DNA from: Rhodospirillaceae bacterium | GTDB taxonomy: Bacteria; Pseudomonadota; Alphaproteobacteria; UBA6615 | Length of the DNA: 64,000 nucleotides | Assembly: GCA_002724635.1 (NCBI GenBank) | Contig: PBPM01000031.1 | Span: 1-64,000 of the forward strand | Direction of reading: 5' to 3' | Shown here: positions 1 through 8,743 of the stretch, piece by piece | Position numbering within the stretch: position 1 is the first letter of the stretch | Layout: each line of letters opens with the position of its first letter | Notes under the pieces: model-generated | What the model was told of the DNA's origin: nothing | The model's database searches: none | What the model saw: the letters and a program-made list of their open reading frames with translations, nothing else | Made by a program: the position numbers and the translations under genes

Positions 1-1008
1 ACGGCGGTGCCGCTCGCCGAGGTCCTCGGCGCGTTCCTCGGCCAGTTCTACGAGAACAAGCCCGCACCCGGCACGATCCTGCTGAGCCACAAGCCCTCGG
101 AGATCGACCTCATCGCCGAGGCACTGAGCGTTAGGGCCGAGCGCAAGGTAACAATCACGATCCCCCAGCGCGGCGCCAAGCGGAAGTTGGTCGATCATGC
201 CCGCACCAACGCCCGCGACGCTCTCGGACGGCGGCTGGCGGAATCCGCCACCAACCGCGACCTGCTAGTTGGGGTTGCGGAGCTGTTCGGCCTCGACGCA
301 CCGCCGAACCGGATCGAGGTGTACGACAACTCCCATATCCGTGGCGCCCACGCGACGGGCGCGATGATCGTCGCAGGGCCCGACGGCTTCATAAAGTCGG
401 CCTATCGCCGCTTCAACATCAAGGGCGCTGCCAGCGGCAGGGACGCAAACGACGGTTATGCGCGCGGCGACGACTACGCGATGATGCGGGAGGTGCTGCA
501 CCGACGCTTCTCGCGCGCCCTTAAGGAGGACCCCGAACGCAGCCGCGGTCAGTGGCCCGACTTGATCCTGATCGACGGCGGCAAGGGCCAGCTAACCGCA
601 ACCCTCGAGGTGATGCAGGAACTCGGCGTCGAGGACGTGCCGACCGTCGCCATCGCCAAGGGGCCGGACCGGGACGCGGGGCGCGAGCATTTCTTTGTCG
701 CCGACGGCGACGCGGACGGCATCCAGCTGCCCCATGACGATCCTGTGCTCTACTACCTGCAGCGGCTGCGCGACGAGTCCCATCGCTTCGTGATCGGCGC
801 CCACCGCCAGAAACGGTCCAAGGCGATCACCAACAACCCACTGGATGAGGTGCCGGGTATTGGTGCGAAACGCAAGCGCGCGCTACTCAACCATTTCGGC
901 TCGGCCCGCGCCGTCGCCCGTGCCGGATTAAAGGATCTTGAACGGGTCAACGGGATCAGCGACACGGTGGCCCGACGCATCTATGATTTCTTCACCACAA
1001 ACGACTAA
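1..1008 (+). CDS. uvrC: Excinuclease ABC subunit C, 3' part
   Basis: UvrC makes the two incisions beside a lesion in nucleotide excision repair, acting with UvrAB. The frame is open from base 1, so only the C-terminal 335 residues are present and the start lies upstream. The RNase H-like nuclease that makes the 5' cut is visible, with the expected acidic and histidine residues in [20 protein letters not shown] and GREHFF. A tandem helix-hairpin-helix domain ([18 protein letters not shown] onward) ends the protein and binds DNA. The GIY-YIG domain and UvrB-binding coiled coil would be off the window. pgsA follows 20 nt downstream on the same strand, an order common in bacteria. Confidence 0.97.
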   Translation, partial: TAVPLAEVLGAFLGQFYENKPAPGTILLSHKPSEIDLIAEALSVRAERKVTITIPQRGAKRKLVDHARTNARDALGRRLAESATNRDLLVGVAELFGLDAPPNRIEVYDNSHIRGAHATGAMIVAGPDGFIKSAYRRFNIKGAASGRDANDGYARGDDYAMMREVLHRRFSRALKEDPERSRGQWPDLILIDGGKGQLTATLEVMQELGVEDVPTVAIAKGPDRDAGREHFFVADGDADGIQLPHDDPVLYYLQRLRDESHRFVIGAHRQKRSKAITNNPLDEVPGIGAKRKRALLNHFGSARAVARAGLKDLERVNGISDTVARRIYDFFTTND

Positions 1009-1028
1009 CTGCGCCTGACGGCCTGCCG

Positions 1029-1574
1029 ATGACTATACCCAACATCCTAACCCTGTCCCGGTTAGCCCTCATTCCGCTAGTCGTTGCGCTGCTGTGGGCA
1101 GAGGACCCGGCCATGCGCTGGTGGACCTTCGGCCTGTTCGCATTGCTCGCCGTGACCGACTGGCTCGACGGATATCTCGCCCGCCGGCTCAGGCAGCACA
1201 GCGCACTCGGCGCGCTGATGGACCCGATCGCGGACAAGGTGCTGGTCGCCGCCCTAATCGCGGGTCTGCTCGCGCGCGGCGAGATCGCAAGCTGGGACGT
1301 CGCCGGTGCAATCCTGATCCTCTGCCGGGAGTTTCTCGTTTCGGGCCTGCGCGAGTTTCTCGCCCAGCGCGACGTGCCCCTGCCGGTCACGAATCTCGCC
1401 AAGTGGAAGACCACGGTACAACTCGTCGCGCTGGCGCTGCTGATCCTCGCGCCCCTGGCCGACCCGAGACAGCTGACCGTGATCTCCGCAATCTGGTGGA
1501 TCGCCACCGCGCTCACCCTGATCACCGGCTATGACTATCTGCGCACGGCCGCGCGCCATATGCGGGCGACATGA
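1029..1574 (+). CDS. pgsA: CDP-diacylglycerol-glycerol-3-phosphate 3-phosphatidyltransferase
   Basis: Inner-membrane enzyme that makes phosphatidylglycerophosphate from CDP-diacylglycerol and glycerol-3-phosphate, the committed step to phosphatidylglycerol. The 181-residue length is normal. The CDP-alcohol phosphotransferase signature is intact at about residues 42-65: DGYLARR, then a Gly eight residues on, then two Asp in LMDPIAD. Several hydrophobic segments flank it, including one at the N-terminus. The stop overlaps the mobB start by four bases (ATGA), so the two are probably co-translated. It continues the uvrC transcription unit. Confidence 0.95.
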   Translation: MTIPNILTLSRLALIPLVVALLWAEDPAMRWWTFGLFALLAVTDWLDGYLARRLRQHSALGALMDPIADKVLVAALIAGLLARGEIASWDVAGAILILCREFLVSGLREFLAQRDVPLPVTNLAKWKTTVQLVALALLILAPLADPRQLTVISAIWWIATALTLITGYDYLRTAARHMRAT

Positions 1575-2098
1575 TGCGGATCGCGGGAATTATCGGCTGG
1601 CACGACAGCGGCAAGACCACCCTGGTGACGGCGCTGGTCGCCGAACTAGTGTCCCGGGGCTATCGCGTGTCGACCGTGAAGCACGCGCATCACAGCTTCG
1701 ACGTGGACACGCCGGGCAAGGACAGCTGGAAGCACCGGGAATCCGGCGCGACCGAGGTCATGGTAGGCTCGGCGGCACGCTGGGCGCTAATGCATGAATT
1801 GCGTGGCAATCCCGAGCCCGCGCTGGCGAAACTGCTGTCGTCGATGAGCCCGGTCGACCTGGTGCTGGTAGAGGGCTTTAAGAACGAAGACCATCAGAAG
1901 ATCGAGGTTTACCGCCAAAGCCTCGACGAGCCGCCCAATGCGTTGCGAGACCCAACAATCGTGGCGCTGGCCGACGACGGCACGACTACCGACCTGCCCG
2001 ACCGGGTCCAACGCTTGGACGCGGGTGATCCGATGGCCGTCGCGGACTTCATCGAGCGCCACTGGGGCCTCAAGCGCTCGGCGGACCGGACCGTATAG
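1571..2098 (+). CDS. mobB: Molybdopterin-guanine dinucleotide biosynthesis adapter MobB
   Basis: GTP-binding adapter that assists attachment of GMP to molybdopterin, giving the MGD form of the cofactor. The Walker A loop GWHDSGKTT is at residues 8-16, followed by the family motif VKHAHHSFDVDTPGKDSW and, further on, VEGFKNED. At 175 residues it is full length. Two ATG codons are adjacent at 1571 and 1574; either could start the protein, and the first overlaps the pgsA stop. moeA begins 3 nt after its stop, so this is the first gene of a molybdenum-cofactor run. Confidence 0.93.
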   Translation: MMRIAGIIGWHDSGKTTLVTALVAELVSRGYRVSTVKHAHHSFDVDTPGKDSWKHRESGATEVMVGSAARWALMHELRGNPEPALAKLLSSMSPVDLVLVEGFKNEDHQKIEVYRQSLDEPPNALRDPTIVALADDGTTTDLPDRVQRLDAGDPMAVADFIERHWGLKRSADRTV

Positions 2099-2101
2099 GC
2101 G

Positions 2102-3382
2102 ATGGCGCAACTCTCCGACGACTGCTTCGAGACCGGCGGCGGGCTGATGCCCACCGACGAGGCGCTCGCCGAGCTGGAAATGCGACTGACATGCCTGGTC
2201 GGCACCGAGCAGGTGCTGCTGCAAGCCGCGGCCGGACGCATTCTAGCCAAGGACGTCCTGTCCGACCGGGCGGTGCCGCCCCACGACAATTCGGCGGTCG
2301 ACGGCTATGCCGTCTATTTCGACGACCTCGACACTGCCGGCGAGACCGCGCTTCCGGTCGTGGGCAGGGTTGCCGCCGGGCATCCGCTCGTCGGACCAGC
2401 CGCACGCGGACGGGCAGTCCGCATCTTCACCGGCGCGCCAATCCCGGATGGCCCCGATGGGGGGCCGGACACGGTGCTGATGCAGGAGGATTGCCGTACC
2501 GAGACACGGGACAACGTGCCCCATGTGGTGATCCCGGCGGGCATCGCCCGTGGCGCCAACCGGCGAGACCGAGGCGAGGACATCGCCGAGGGCCAGACGA
2601 TCCTCGCGCGCGGGCAGCGCCTGCGCCCTCAGGATGTCGGCCTCGCAGCGTCGATCGGGCGGAATGAACTACTGGTCCATGCGCGGCTCAAGGTCGCGGT
2701 GCTGTCGACCGGGGACGAGGTGTTCGAACCGGGGGCCGAGGCGCCGGCAGGCGGCATCTACGATGCAAACCGCCACGCCCTGATTGCCGTGCTGTCGGAC
2801 CTCGGCTGCGATGTGCATGACATCGGCATCGTCGCCGACGACCGAACGCAGATCGAGTCGACCCTGACGCAGGCGGCCACGACCTGTGACATCATCCTTT
2901 CTTCAGCCGGCATGTCGGTCGGCGAAGAGGACCATCTGGCAGCCAGCGTCGCGGCGCTGGGCCGACTGCACTTCTGGAAGGTAGCAATCAAGCCCGGCCG
3001 CCCTGTAGCCTTCGGCCAGATCGGCAACACGCCCTTCATCGGCCTTCCCGGCAATCCTGCCGCGATGATGGTGACGTTTCTACGCCTAGCCCGGCCGGCA
3101 CTGCTGCGGCTCGCCGGGGCCAAGGACGTGACGCCGCGCCTCTATCGGGTGCGCGCCGGGTTCCATTACCGGAAGAAAGAGCGGCGGCGCGAGTATGTCC
3201 GGGTCCGCCTCGACACGGCTAAAGACGGCATGCTGGTCGCGCACAAGCACCCGCGCAGCGGCGCCGGTGTGCTGACATCCATGGTCGAATCCGACGGGCT
3301 AGTTGAATTACCCGAGGAGATGACCCAACTCACGCCGGGGACAATGGTATCCTTTCTTCCCTTCACGGAAGTGGCGCGATGA
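2102..3382 (+). CDS. moeA: Molybdopterin molybdenumtransferase MoeA
   Basis: Inserts molybdate into adenylylated molybdopterin, completing Moco. The 426 residues hold the expected order: an N-terminal domain with VPPHDNSAVDGYAV (about residues 58-72), a central MoCF-binding fold with LSTGDEVFEPG, the conserved SSAGMSVGEEDH segment, IKPGRP and GLPGNP, and a C-terminal beta-barrel. The usual GLPGNPVS reads GLPGNPAA here, a mild change. The moaD start overlaps its stop by four bases. Mo-enzymes using this cofactor are not in the window. Confidence 0.95.
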   Translation: MAQLSDDCFETGGGLMPTDEALAELEMRLTCLVGTEQVLLQAAAGRILAKDVLSDRAVPPHDNSAVDGYAVYFDDLDTAGETALPVVGRVAAGHPLVGPAARGRAVRIFTGAPIPDGPDGGPDTVLMQEDCRTETRDNVPHVVIPAGIARGANRRDRGEDIAEGQTILARGQRLRPQDVGLAASIGRNELLVHARLKVAVLSTGDEVFEPGAEAPAGGIYDANRHALIAVLSDLGCDVHDIGIVADDRTQIESTLTQAATTCDIILSSAGMSVGEEDHLAASVAALGRLHFWKVAIKPGRPVAFGQIGNTPFIGLPGNPAAMMVTFLRLARPALLRLAGAKDVTPRLYRVRAGFHYRKKERRREYVRVRLDTAKDGMLVAHKHPRSGAGVLTSMVESDGLVELPEEMTQLTPGTMVSFLPFTEVAR

Positions 3383-3630
3383 AGATTCTCTATTTCGCCT
3401 GGATGCGGCAACGCATCGGTCTGGCAACCGAGGACATCGAAAAACCGGCCGAAGTCGGCTCGGTGGATGAACTGATTGACTGGCTGATCGGTCGTGGCGA
3501 CGGTTATGCTGACGCCTTCGTAAAGCGCGAGGTAATTCGGGCCGCCGTGAATCAGGAATATGTGCCATTCGACCACGCTGTCGCCGATAGCGACGAGATT
3601 GCGTTCTTCCCGCCGGTCACCGGAGGCTGA
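3379..3630 (+). CDS. moaD: Molybdopterin synthase sulfur carrier subunit MoaD
   Basis: Small ubiquitin-like sulfur carrier; its C-terminal Gly-Gly is thiocarboxylated and donates sulfur to precursor Z inside the MoaE complex. The 83-residue protein ends in FFPPVTGG, the exact terminus required. The beta-grasp core starts with KILYFAWMRQRIG. It overlaps moeA by ATGA and moaE begins 7 nt later, so subunit genes sit side by side. The activating enzyme MoeB and the precursor enzymes MoaA and MoaC are not in the window. Confidence 0.95.
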   Translation: MKILYFAWMRQRIGLATEDIEKPAEVGSVDELIDWLIGRGDGYADAFVKREVIRAAVNQEYVPFDHAVADSDEIAFFPPVTGG

Positions 3631-3637
3631 GGCGGCC

Positions 3638-4114
3638 ATGATACGCGTCCAAGAAGAGGATTTCGACATCGGGGCCGAGCTCGCGGCCCTGACCGCCGGG
3701 AGAACAACCATCGGCGGGGTCGCTACCTTCACCGGCCTGGTACGCGAGATGACCCCGGTCGGGGGATCTAACCGTCCGATAAACGCTATGACCCTAGAAC
3801 ATTATCCGGGCATGACCGAAAAGAAGCTGGCCGAGATCGATGCCGAGGCGAACCGGCGCTGGCCCCTCGACGCCAGCCTGATCATTCACCGCCATGGCCG
3901 GCTCAAGCCCGCCGACCGAATTGTCTTGGTTGCCTGCGCCTCCGCTCACCGGCAGGCCGCGTTCGAGGCGTGCCAGTTCCTGATGGACTGGCTTAAGACG
4001 GACGCGCCATTCTGGAAGCTGGAAGACACCGATGCCGGAGGCGTTTGGGTTGAGACCCGCGACACCGATGCAGCGGCAGCCACAAGCTGGAACGAAGCGC
4101 CGGGCGGCAAGTAG
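3638..4114 (+). CDS. moaE: Molybdopterin synthase catalytic subunit MoaE
   Basis: Catalytic subunit of molybdopterin synthase, which transfers two sulfurs from MoaD to precursor Z. The frame is open from 3560, but that extension lies wholly inside moaD; the ATG at 3638, 7 nt after the moaD stop, gives a protein beginning MIRVQEEDFDIG, as expected for the family. This yields 158 residues. Conserved features include FTGLVREM, LEHYPGMTEKKL, IIHRHGRLKPADRIVLVA and the active-site stretch PFWKLED. The gene converges on ilvE, 6 bp away. Confidence 0.95.
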   Translation: MIRVQEEDFDIGAELAALTAGRTTIGGVATFTGLVREMTPVGGSNRPINAMTLEHYPGMTEKKLAEIDAEANRRWPLDASLIIHRHGRLKPADRIVLVACASAHRQAAFEACQFLMDWLKTDAPFWKLEDTDAGGVWVETRDTDAAAATSWNEAPGGK

Positions 4115-4120
4115 CCGGCG

Positions 4121-5020
4121 CTACTCAGCGGCGGCGGCGGCCGACCGGCCGTTCACCAAATCGTCGTAATCCTGCATCAAAGTCTTGGTGATCTCGCCAA
4201 CCATGAAGGTGTGGTCGTCCGCGACCCGTGCGATCGGAGTGACCTCGGCCGCCGTGCCAGTAACGAACATCTCATCCGCATCGTTCAGCTCTTCCGGCAG
4301 GATCACGCGCTCAATGACCTCGTATCCACGCTTCTTCGCCAGTTCTATGACCGAACGCCGGGTAATACCGTCGAGGAAGCAGTCCGGCGTTGGCGTGTGA
4401 ATCTTGCCGTCAATAATCAGAAACATGTTGGCACCGGTTGTCTCAGCGAGCTGGCCGCGCCAGTCGAGCATTAGGGCATCGGAGAACCCCTTCGCCTCGG
4501 CGGCATGCTTGGATAGGGTGCAGATCATGTAAAGGCCGGCCGCCTTGGCGCTGACAGGCGCCGTCTTCGGGTCGGGCCGTCGGTAGATCGCCCAGTCCAG
4601 CTCGATACCCTTCATTCTTGCCTCAGGCGTGAAATAGGAGGGCCAGTCCCAAACGGCGATCGCGACCTGAATCTCGCACTTCTGAGCCGAGACACCCATC
4701 TGCTCGGGTCCGCGCCAGGCGATCGGGCGGAGATAGGCATCGGTCAGGCCGGCACGACTCAGCGCCTCCCGGCACGCATCATCCAGTTCGACGACCGTAT
4801 AGGGCACTTCGAAGCCGAGGACCCCGGCCGAGGCGTGCAGGCGCTCGTTGTGGGCGGTGAGTTCGAAAATCTCGCCATTATAGGCGCGCATACCCTCAAA
4901 AACGGCGGATGCGTAATGCAACGCATGGTTCAGGACATGCAGCTTAGCATCGGCCCAGGGCACGAATTCGCCGTTGAACCAGATCACCCCTTCGCGATTG
5001 TCATAGGGAGTTTCGTGCAT
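4121..5020 (-). CDS. ilvE: Branched-chain amino acid aminotransferase
   Basis: PLP-dependent fold-type IV aminotransferase, last step of leucine, isoleucine and valine synthesis and first step of their breakdown. The 299-residue protein begins MHETPYDNREGVIWFNGEFV; further marks are HALHYASAVFEGMRAY and the late EVTPIARV region. The PLP lysine lies in the SAKAAGLYMICTLSKHAAEAK region. A C-terminal Ala-rich tail is dispensable-looking. It is divergent from petP across 101 bp, so its promoter shares that short region with the petP operator. Confidence 0.94.
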   Translation of the reverse strand: MHETPYDNREGVIWFNGEFVPWADAKLHVLNHALHYASAVFEGMRAYNGEIFELTAHNERLHASAGVLGFEVPYTVVELDDACREALSRAGLTDAYLRPIAWRGPEQMGVSAQKCEIQVAIAVWDWPSYFTPEARMKGIELDWAIYRRPDPKTAPVSAKAAGLYMICTLSKHAAEAKGFSDALMLDWRGQLAETTGANMFLIIDGKIHTPTPDCFLDGITRRSVIELAKKRGYEVIERVILPEELNDADEMFVTGTAAEVTPIARVADDHTFMVGEITKTLMQDYDDLVNGRSAAAAAE

Positions 5021-5085
5021 CTCTCAGCCCTCGAAATTTATGGTCCCGAGATCCAGAACCCAGGACGAAAAGTTACCCCAAAAGG

Positions 5086-5114
5086 TTGCGTCAGGTAACA
5101 TTGCGATTTAATTA
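5086..5114 (+). promoter_or_regulatory. Candidate sigma-70 promoter of petP
   Basis: TTGCGT at 5086-5091 and TAATTA at 5109-5114 are separated by exactly 17 bases. Transcription would begin about seven bases after the -10 box, at or next to the petP ATG at 5122. No Shine-Dalgarno precedes that ATG, so a leaderless mRNA is the simplest reading. The -10 overlaps the inverted repeat listed next. This is pattern matching only, with no expression evidence. Confidence 0.4.
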
Positions 5115-5135
5115 AGTCAACATGGTTGACCTTAA
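5112..5135. promoter_or_regulatory. Inverted repeat over the petP start codon, candidate MarR-type operator
   Basis: A perfect dyad GTCAAC-ATG-GTTGAC spans 5116-5130, with the petP ATG as its centre. The arms extend outward through TTAA on both sides, with one extra C in the right arm. MarR proteins usually bind palindromes of about this size near their own promoters and repress them. Position over the -10 and predicted start site fits autorepression, and the same site could also affect ilvE. The operator role is inference; the symmetry is seen directly. Confidence 0.5.
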
Positions 5136-5619
5136 ATCGAGCCGTGACACCACCTCCCTTCGCGAAGAAGACCTGCGCCAGGGCATCGAGTTGATGTTCT
5201 ATGCCTACCGGGACTTCACCGGTGAACCCGATGCCATCCTCGAGGAATACGCCCTCGGGCGCGCCCATCACCGAGTGATCTATTTCGTCGGCCGCAACCC
5301 GGGTATCAGCATCACCGAGCTGCTCGACATCCTGCGGATCACCAAGCAGAGCCTTGCGCGGGTCCTAGGCAAGCTGATCGCGGACGGATTCATAAATCAG
5401 CGCCTCGACCCGTCGGACCGGCGGCGCAAGCAGCTCACACTCTCGGCCAAGGGAAAAGAACTCGAACATGCCCTCACCTCGACCCAGATGGAGCGATTCG
5501 TGCGCGCCTATTGCGAGGCCGGTGAGGAAGCCGTCGTGGGTTTTCGCCGGGTTCTAACCGGCATCATCAACCCCGAGGACCGCGCCCGGGTGCGTCCCGT
5601 CACCCGGCGTCGTTCCTAG
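5122..5619 (+). CDS. petP: MarR-family transcriptional regulator, PetP type
   Basis: Winged-helix MarR protein of 165 residues. The DNA-binding segment is clear: ITELLDILRITKQSLARVLG is the recognition region and DPSDRRRKQLTLSAKG the wing (residues about 65-115). It resembles PetP of Rhodobacter, known from the petP-petR pair upstream of petABC in R. capsulatus. Here it again directly precedes a petR-like gene, but petABC lies some 17 kb away. The ATG at 5122 lacks a ribosome-binding site and sits inside a palindrome. The ligand is unknown. The petP name rests on similarity plus the petR neighbour. Confidence 0.85.
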   Translation: MVDLKSSRDTTSLREEDLRQGIELMFYAYRDFTGEPDAILEEYALGRAHHRVIYFVGRNPGISITELLDILRITKQSLARVLGKLIADGFINQRLDPSDRRRKQLTLSAKGKELEHALTSTQMERFVRAYCEAGEEAVVGFRRVLTGIINPEDRARVRPVTRRRS

Positions 5620-5652
5620 AGACGGGCGCGTCGATCGGGGATAAGGTCGAGT

Positions 5653-6336
5653 ATGATGGAAGACAGCCCGCACATTCTCGTTGTCGACGACGACCGCAGG
5701 CTCCGAGACCTGCTGCAGAAATTTCTGACGGAAAGCGGATTCCGCGTCACGGTGGCAGACAGTGCCGCCGAGGCACGTGAAAAACTCCTCGGTTTCCAGT
5801 TTGATCTGCTGGTGCTCGATGTGATGATGCCCGGCGAGAGCGGGCTCGACCTCACCAGCGGACTGCGTGAGACGAGCGCGGTTCCGATCCTCATACTCAC
5901 GGCGATGGCCGAGCCCGAGAATCGCATCGACGGTCTGGAACTCGGCGCCGATGACTATCTCACGAAGCCCTTCGAGCCCCGCGAGCTGGTCGCGCGTATC
6001 CGCTCGATCCTGCGCCGCGCCCAAACGGTCCAGCGGGATAAGACCGCGTTCCGCTTCGGTCCGCACAGCTACGACACCCGGCGGCAAATCCTGATGGGGC
6101 CGGGCGGCGTGGTTCCGCTGACCGGCGCCGAGGCGCGATTGCTCGATGTGCTGGCCGGCAACGCGGGCGAGCCTGTAAATCGTGATACGCTACAGGAACG
6201 CAGCGGAATCACGGGCAGCGCCCGCGCCGTAGACGTGCAGGTGACGCGGCTCCGCCGCAAGATCGAACCCGACCCACGGACCCCGCGATATCTGCAGACG
6301 ATCCGGGGACAAGGTTACGTCCTATGGCCCGACTAG
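5653..6336 (+). CDS. petR: OmpR-family response regulator, PetR type
   Basis: Two-domain response regulator of 227 residues. The receiver has its acidic pocket at Asp12-Asp14, phosphoacceptor Asp56 in LLVLDVMMPG and the lysine in DDYLTKPFEP. The C-terminal winged helix carries VDVQVTRLRRKIEPDPR and ends with the typical IRGQGYVLWPD. Two in-frame ATGs (5653, 5656) could start it. It follows petP by 33 nt and nearly abuts a histidine kinase, which is the likely partner. Target genes cannot be read from the sequence. Confidence 0.92.
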   Translation: MMEDSPHILVVDDDRRLRDLLQKFLTESGFRVTVADSAAEAREKLLGFQFDLLVLDVMMPGESGLDLTSGLRETSAVPILILTAMAEPENRIDGLELGADDYLTKPFEPRELVARIRSILRRAQTVQRDKTAFRFGPHSYDTRRQILMGPGGVVPLTGAEARLLDVLAGNAGEPVNRDTLQERSGITGSARAVDVQVTRLRRKIEPDPRTPRYLQTIRGQGYVLWPD

Positions 6337-6341
6337 GTGTT

Positions 6342-7676
6342 ATGACCCGCGCGCCGCGCATCCTCCGGCTGACCGTGAAACGGCTTTTGCCACGCGGCCT
6401 ACTGGCCCGTTCCCTGCTCATCATCGTCACGCCGCTGGTGCTGCTGCAGGTCGTCAGCGGGGTCATCTTCTACGATCGCCACTGGTCGAATGTCAGCCGG
6501 CACCGGGCGACCGCGCTGGCCGGTGACATCTCCATGGTCCAGGCGCTGATCAACGAGGACCGCAACACCGGCGGCCAGGCCGAACTGTTCGAACTCGCAC
6601 GTCGCACCCTTGACCTAATTATCGTCTATGAGCGGGATACGATCTTGCCTAACACCCATTTCAAACCGCACGGCAACCTTGAGATCACACTTTCCCGTGC
6701 GCTGCAGGAAATCGTCCAGCGACCCTTCGTGATCGACACGCGCAGCGAGACCGAACGTGTCCTGATCGACGTGCAACTGCCCTCGGGTATCCTCAAGGTC
6801 TCGGCGAACGAGGAACGCCTGATCAGTTCGACGACAAAGATCTTCATCTTCTGGATGATCGGGACCTCTCTCATCCTGTTCGGTGTCGCGACCCTGTTCA
6901 TGCGCAACCAAGTCAGCCCGATCCGGCGCCTCGCCACGGCGGCGGAGAATTTCGGCAAAGGACGGGACACGCCCAACTTCAAGCCGTCCGGTGCCACCGA
7001 GGTGCGCCAGGCAGCCAGCGCCTTCATGGCTATGCGCAACCGGTTGGAAAGCCAGATTCAGCAGCGCACCGACATGCTGGCTGGGGTCAGCCATGACCTG
7101 CGGACCCCGCTTACACGCATGAAGCTGCAGCTGGCTATGCTGAGCAGCAACACCGAGATCAACGAACTCAATTCCGACGTCGCGGCGATGGAGGGGATGA
7201 TAGAGGGCTATCTGAATTTCGCGCGCGGCGAGGGCACGGAGGAACGTCAGACGGTCAACGCCGGCGAGCTACTCGAAGGAGTCGCGCATGATGCCGGCCG
7301 GAACGGCACCGACATCCGGCTGAACATGGGCGAACCCGTCGAGCTGCCGCTCGCCCGGGCCGCGATCCGACGCTGCCTGACCAACCTAACCGATAACGCG
7401 GCGCGCCACGCAAACATGATCGAACTGAGTATGCACCGCAACGGCAGCGTGCTCGAGATCATCGTCGACGACGACGGGCCCGGGATTCCTGAGGATATGC
7501 GCGAAGATGTGTTCCGGCCCTTCTTCCGCCTTGATGAATCCCGCAACATGGAAACCGGCGGCACCGGTCTGGGCCTGTCGATCGCACAGGATATCGTCCA
7601 CGGCCATGGCGGCGAAATCAGCCTGAGCGACGCTCCCGCCGGCGGCCTGCGTGTACTGATCCGAATCCCAATCTAG
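6342..7676 (+). CDS. EnvZ-type sensor histidine kinase
   Basis: Inner-membrane sensor kinase, probably phosphorylating the adjacent PetR-type regulator. Order: TM helix about residues 25-43, periplasmic domain of roughly 120 residues, second TM about 167-187, HAMP, then the dimerisation helix with His251 in GVSHDLRTPLTRMK. The ATP-binding domain shows NLTDNAARHA, DDDGPGIPEDMRE and GGTGLGLSIAQDI. The ATG at 6342 follows the petR stop by 5 nt; an ATG at 6324 would overlap petR and add six residues. The periplasmic signal is unknown. It converges on csaA 7 bp away. Confidence 0.9.
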   Translation: MTRAPRILRLTVKRLLPRGLLARSLLIIVTPLVLLQVVSGVIFYDRHWSNVSRHRATALAGDISMVQALINEDRNTGGQAELFELARRTLDLIIVYERDTILPNTHFKPHGNLEITLSRALQEIVQRPFVIDTRSETERVLIDVQLPSGILKVSANEERLISSTTKIFIFWMIGTSLILFGVATLFMRNQVSPIRRLATAAENFGKGRDTPNFKPSGATEVRQAASAFMAMRNRLESQIQQRTDMLAGVSHDLRTPLTRMKLQLAMLSSNTEINELNSDVAAMEGMIEGYLNFARGEGTEERQTVNAGELLEGVAHDAGRNGTDIRLNMGEPVELPLARAAIRRCLTNLTDNAARHANMIELSMHRNGSVLEIIVDDDGPGIPEDMREDVFRPFFRLDESRNMETGGTGLGLSIAQDIVHGHGGEISLSDAPAGGLRVLIRIPI

Positions 7677-7682
7677 CCCGGC

Positions 7683-8021
7683 TCAGAACAGGCGGGCCCC
7701 ATTCGGCACAGGCCGGTCGATATCGAGCAGAACCACGGCATTGTCGGAGTCGGGAAACCCGAGAACCAGGATCTCCGACATGAACTTGCCGATCTGGCGC
7801 GGCGGAAAATTCACCACCGCGGCGACCTGGCGGCCGATTAGGGCTTCCGGCGCGTAATGCACCGTCAACTGCGCCGACGACTTGCGGACTCCGATCTCCT
7901 CGCCGAGGTCAACCCACAGCTTAATCGCGGGGCGACGCGCCTCGGGAAAGGGTTGGGCGTCAACCACCGTGCCCACGCGTATGTCGACTTTCTGGAAATC
8001 CTCGAACGTGATCTCGCCCAA
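7683..8021 (-). CDS. csaA: tRNA-binding OB-fold protein, CsaA family
   Basis: Single tRNA-binding-domain protein of 112 residues, related to CsaA, described as an export-related chaperone, and to the C-terminal domain of MetRS. Seen are [15 protein letters not shown], a conserved [10 protein letters not shown], and [19 protein letters not shown]. The frame runs open upstream, but that part overlaps the tetR-type gene. A TTG at 8021, one base after the preceding stop and with GAGG about seven bases before it, gives [14 protein letters not shown], the expected N-terminus. So this is a TTG start and probably translationally coupled. Confidence 0.85.
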   Translation of the reverse strand: MGEITFEDFQKVDIRVGTVVDAQPFPEARRPAIKLWVDLGEEIGVRKSSAQLTVHYAPEALIGRQVAAVVNFPPRQIGKFMSEILVLGFPDSDNAVVLLDIDRPVPNGARLF

Positions 8022-8022
8022 T

Positions 8023-8664
8023 TCAGACCTCGTCTGTTGCCGTTTCAACGGGGTGGCCGACGAGCGGTGCAAGCAGGTCGATCGCGCGGCGCAGGTTGCG
8101 ATCGAGAGACGCCATGGTGGCCGCAAGATCTGGTGTGTCGTCGCGCAACCAGTCGCGCTGGGTCATGAGCCAGACCGCCGTAAGTGCCTTAGTCATCGCC
8201 ATGCCCGCGATTCCCAGATCGGGATAGCCCGCCGCGCGCGCCAACCCCGCGAAGGAACGTCGGGCCGCGGGCAGGCACCGCAGCAGCGTGCAGGGATCAG
8301 CCGGCAGTTCACCCAGCAGACGCGCGACCGCCTCGCGGTTTGCGTTCAGGATCTCGAACCGGCGCATCAGGATATCGAGCAGCTCATCATAGCGCGTGTC
8401 GGCATCAGAGCCCGCTTCGGCATCCGCGCAGGCCGCTACGTCGACCCGCCGGGCATAGGCGATCAAGAGCCCGACACGATCACCGCACAGCGCGTGCGCA
8501 TCGGACATCGCGACACCAGCCCGCAGAGCCACCGCGCCGAGAGTAATTGGGCGCCAGCCATCAGCCGCAACCAGTTGAAGCATCGCGTCGACCAGCCGGG
8601 CCAGATTGTCCTGCTCGTCTCCGTCGCTTCCGGTATTGGCGTTGGTTGATGTAGTTCGCGTCAT
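8023..8664 (-). CDS. TetR-like transcriptional regulator
   Basis: Protein of 213 residues with a TetR-like N-terminal helix-turn-helix (about residues 22-65: [19 protein letters not shown], then [17 protein letters not shown]). The rest is helical and would form the ligand or dimer domain. The HTH match is weaker than in classical TetR proteins; a COQ9-like TetR-fold protein was considered, but the characteristic COQ9 segments are not evident. It lies immediately upstream of csaA and is probably co-transcribed. Ligand and targets are unknown. Confidence 0.65.
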   Translation of the reverse strand: MTRTTSTNANTGSDGDEQDNLARLVDAMLQLVAADGWRPITLGAVALRAGVAMSDAHALCGDRVGLLIAYARRVDVAACADAEAGSDADTRYDELLDILMRRFEILNANREAVARLLGELPADPCTLLRCLPAARRSFAGLARAAGYPDLGIAGMAMTKALTAVWLMTQRDWLRDDTPDLAATMASLDRNLRRAIDLLAPLVGHPVETATDEV

Positions 8665-8743
8665 CTCGGCTCCGAATCGCCCCGAAACTTAGGCCAGACC
8701 GCCGGTGCCTGTTAAGGGCCGGAAAGAGGCAAATTCAGGATGC

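Noticed and set aside
3560-3637. N-terminal extension of MoaE
   Set aside because: It lies within moaD in another frame and has no similarity to MoaE; the ATG at 3638 fits the family.
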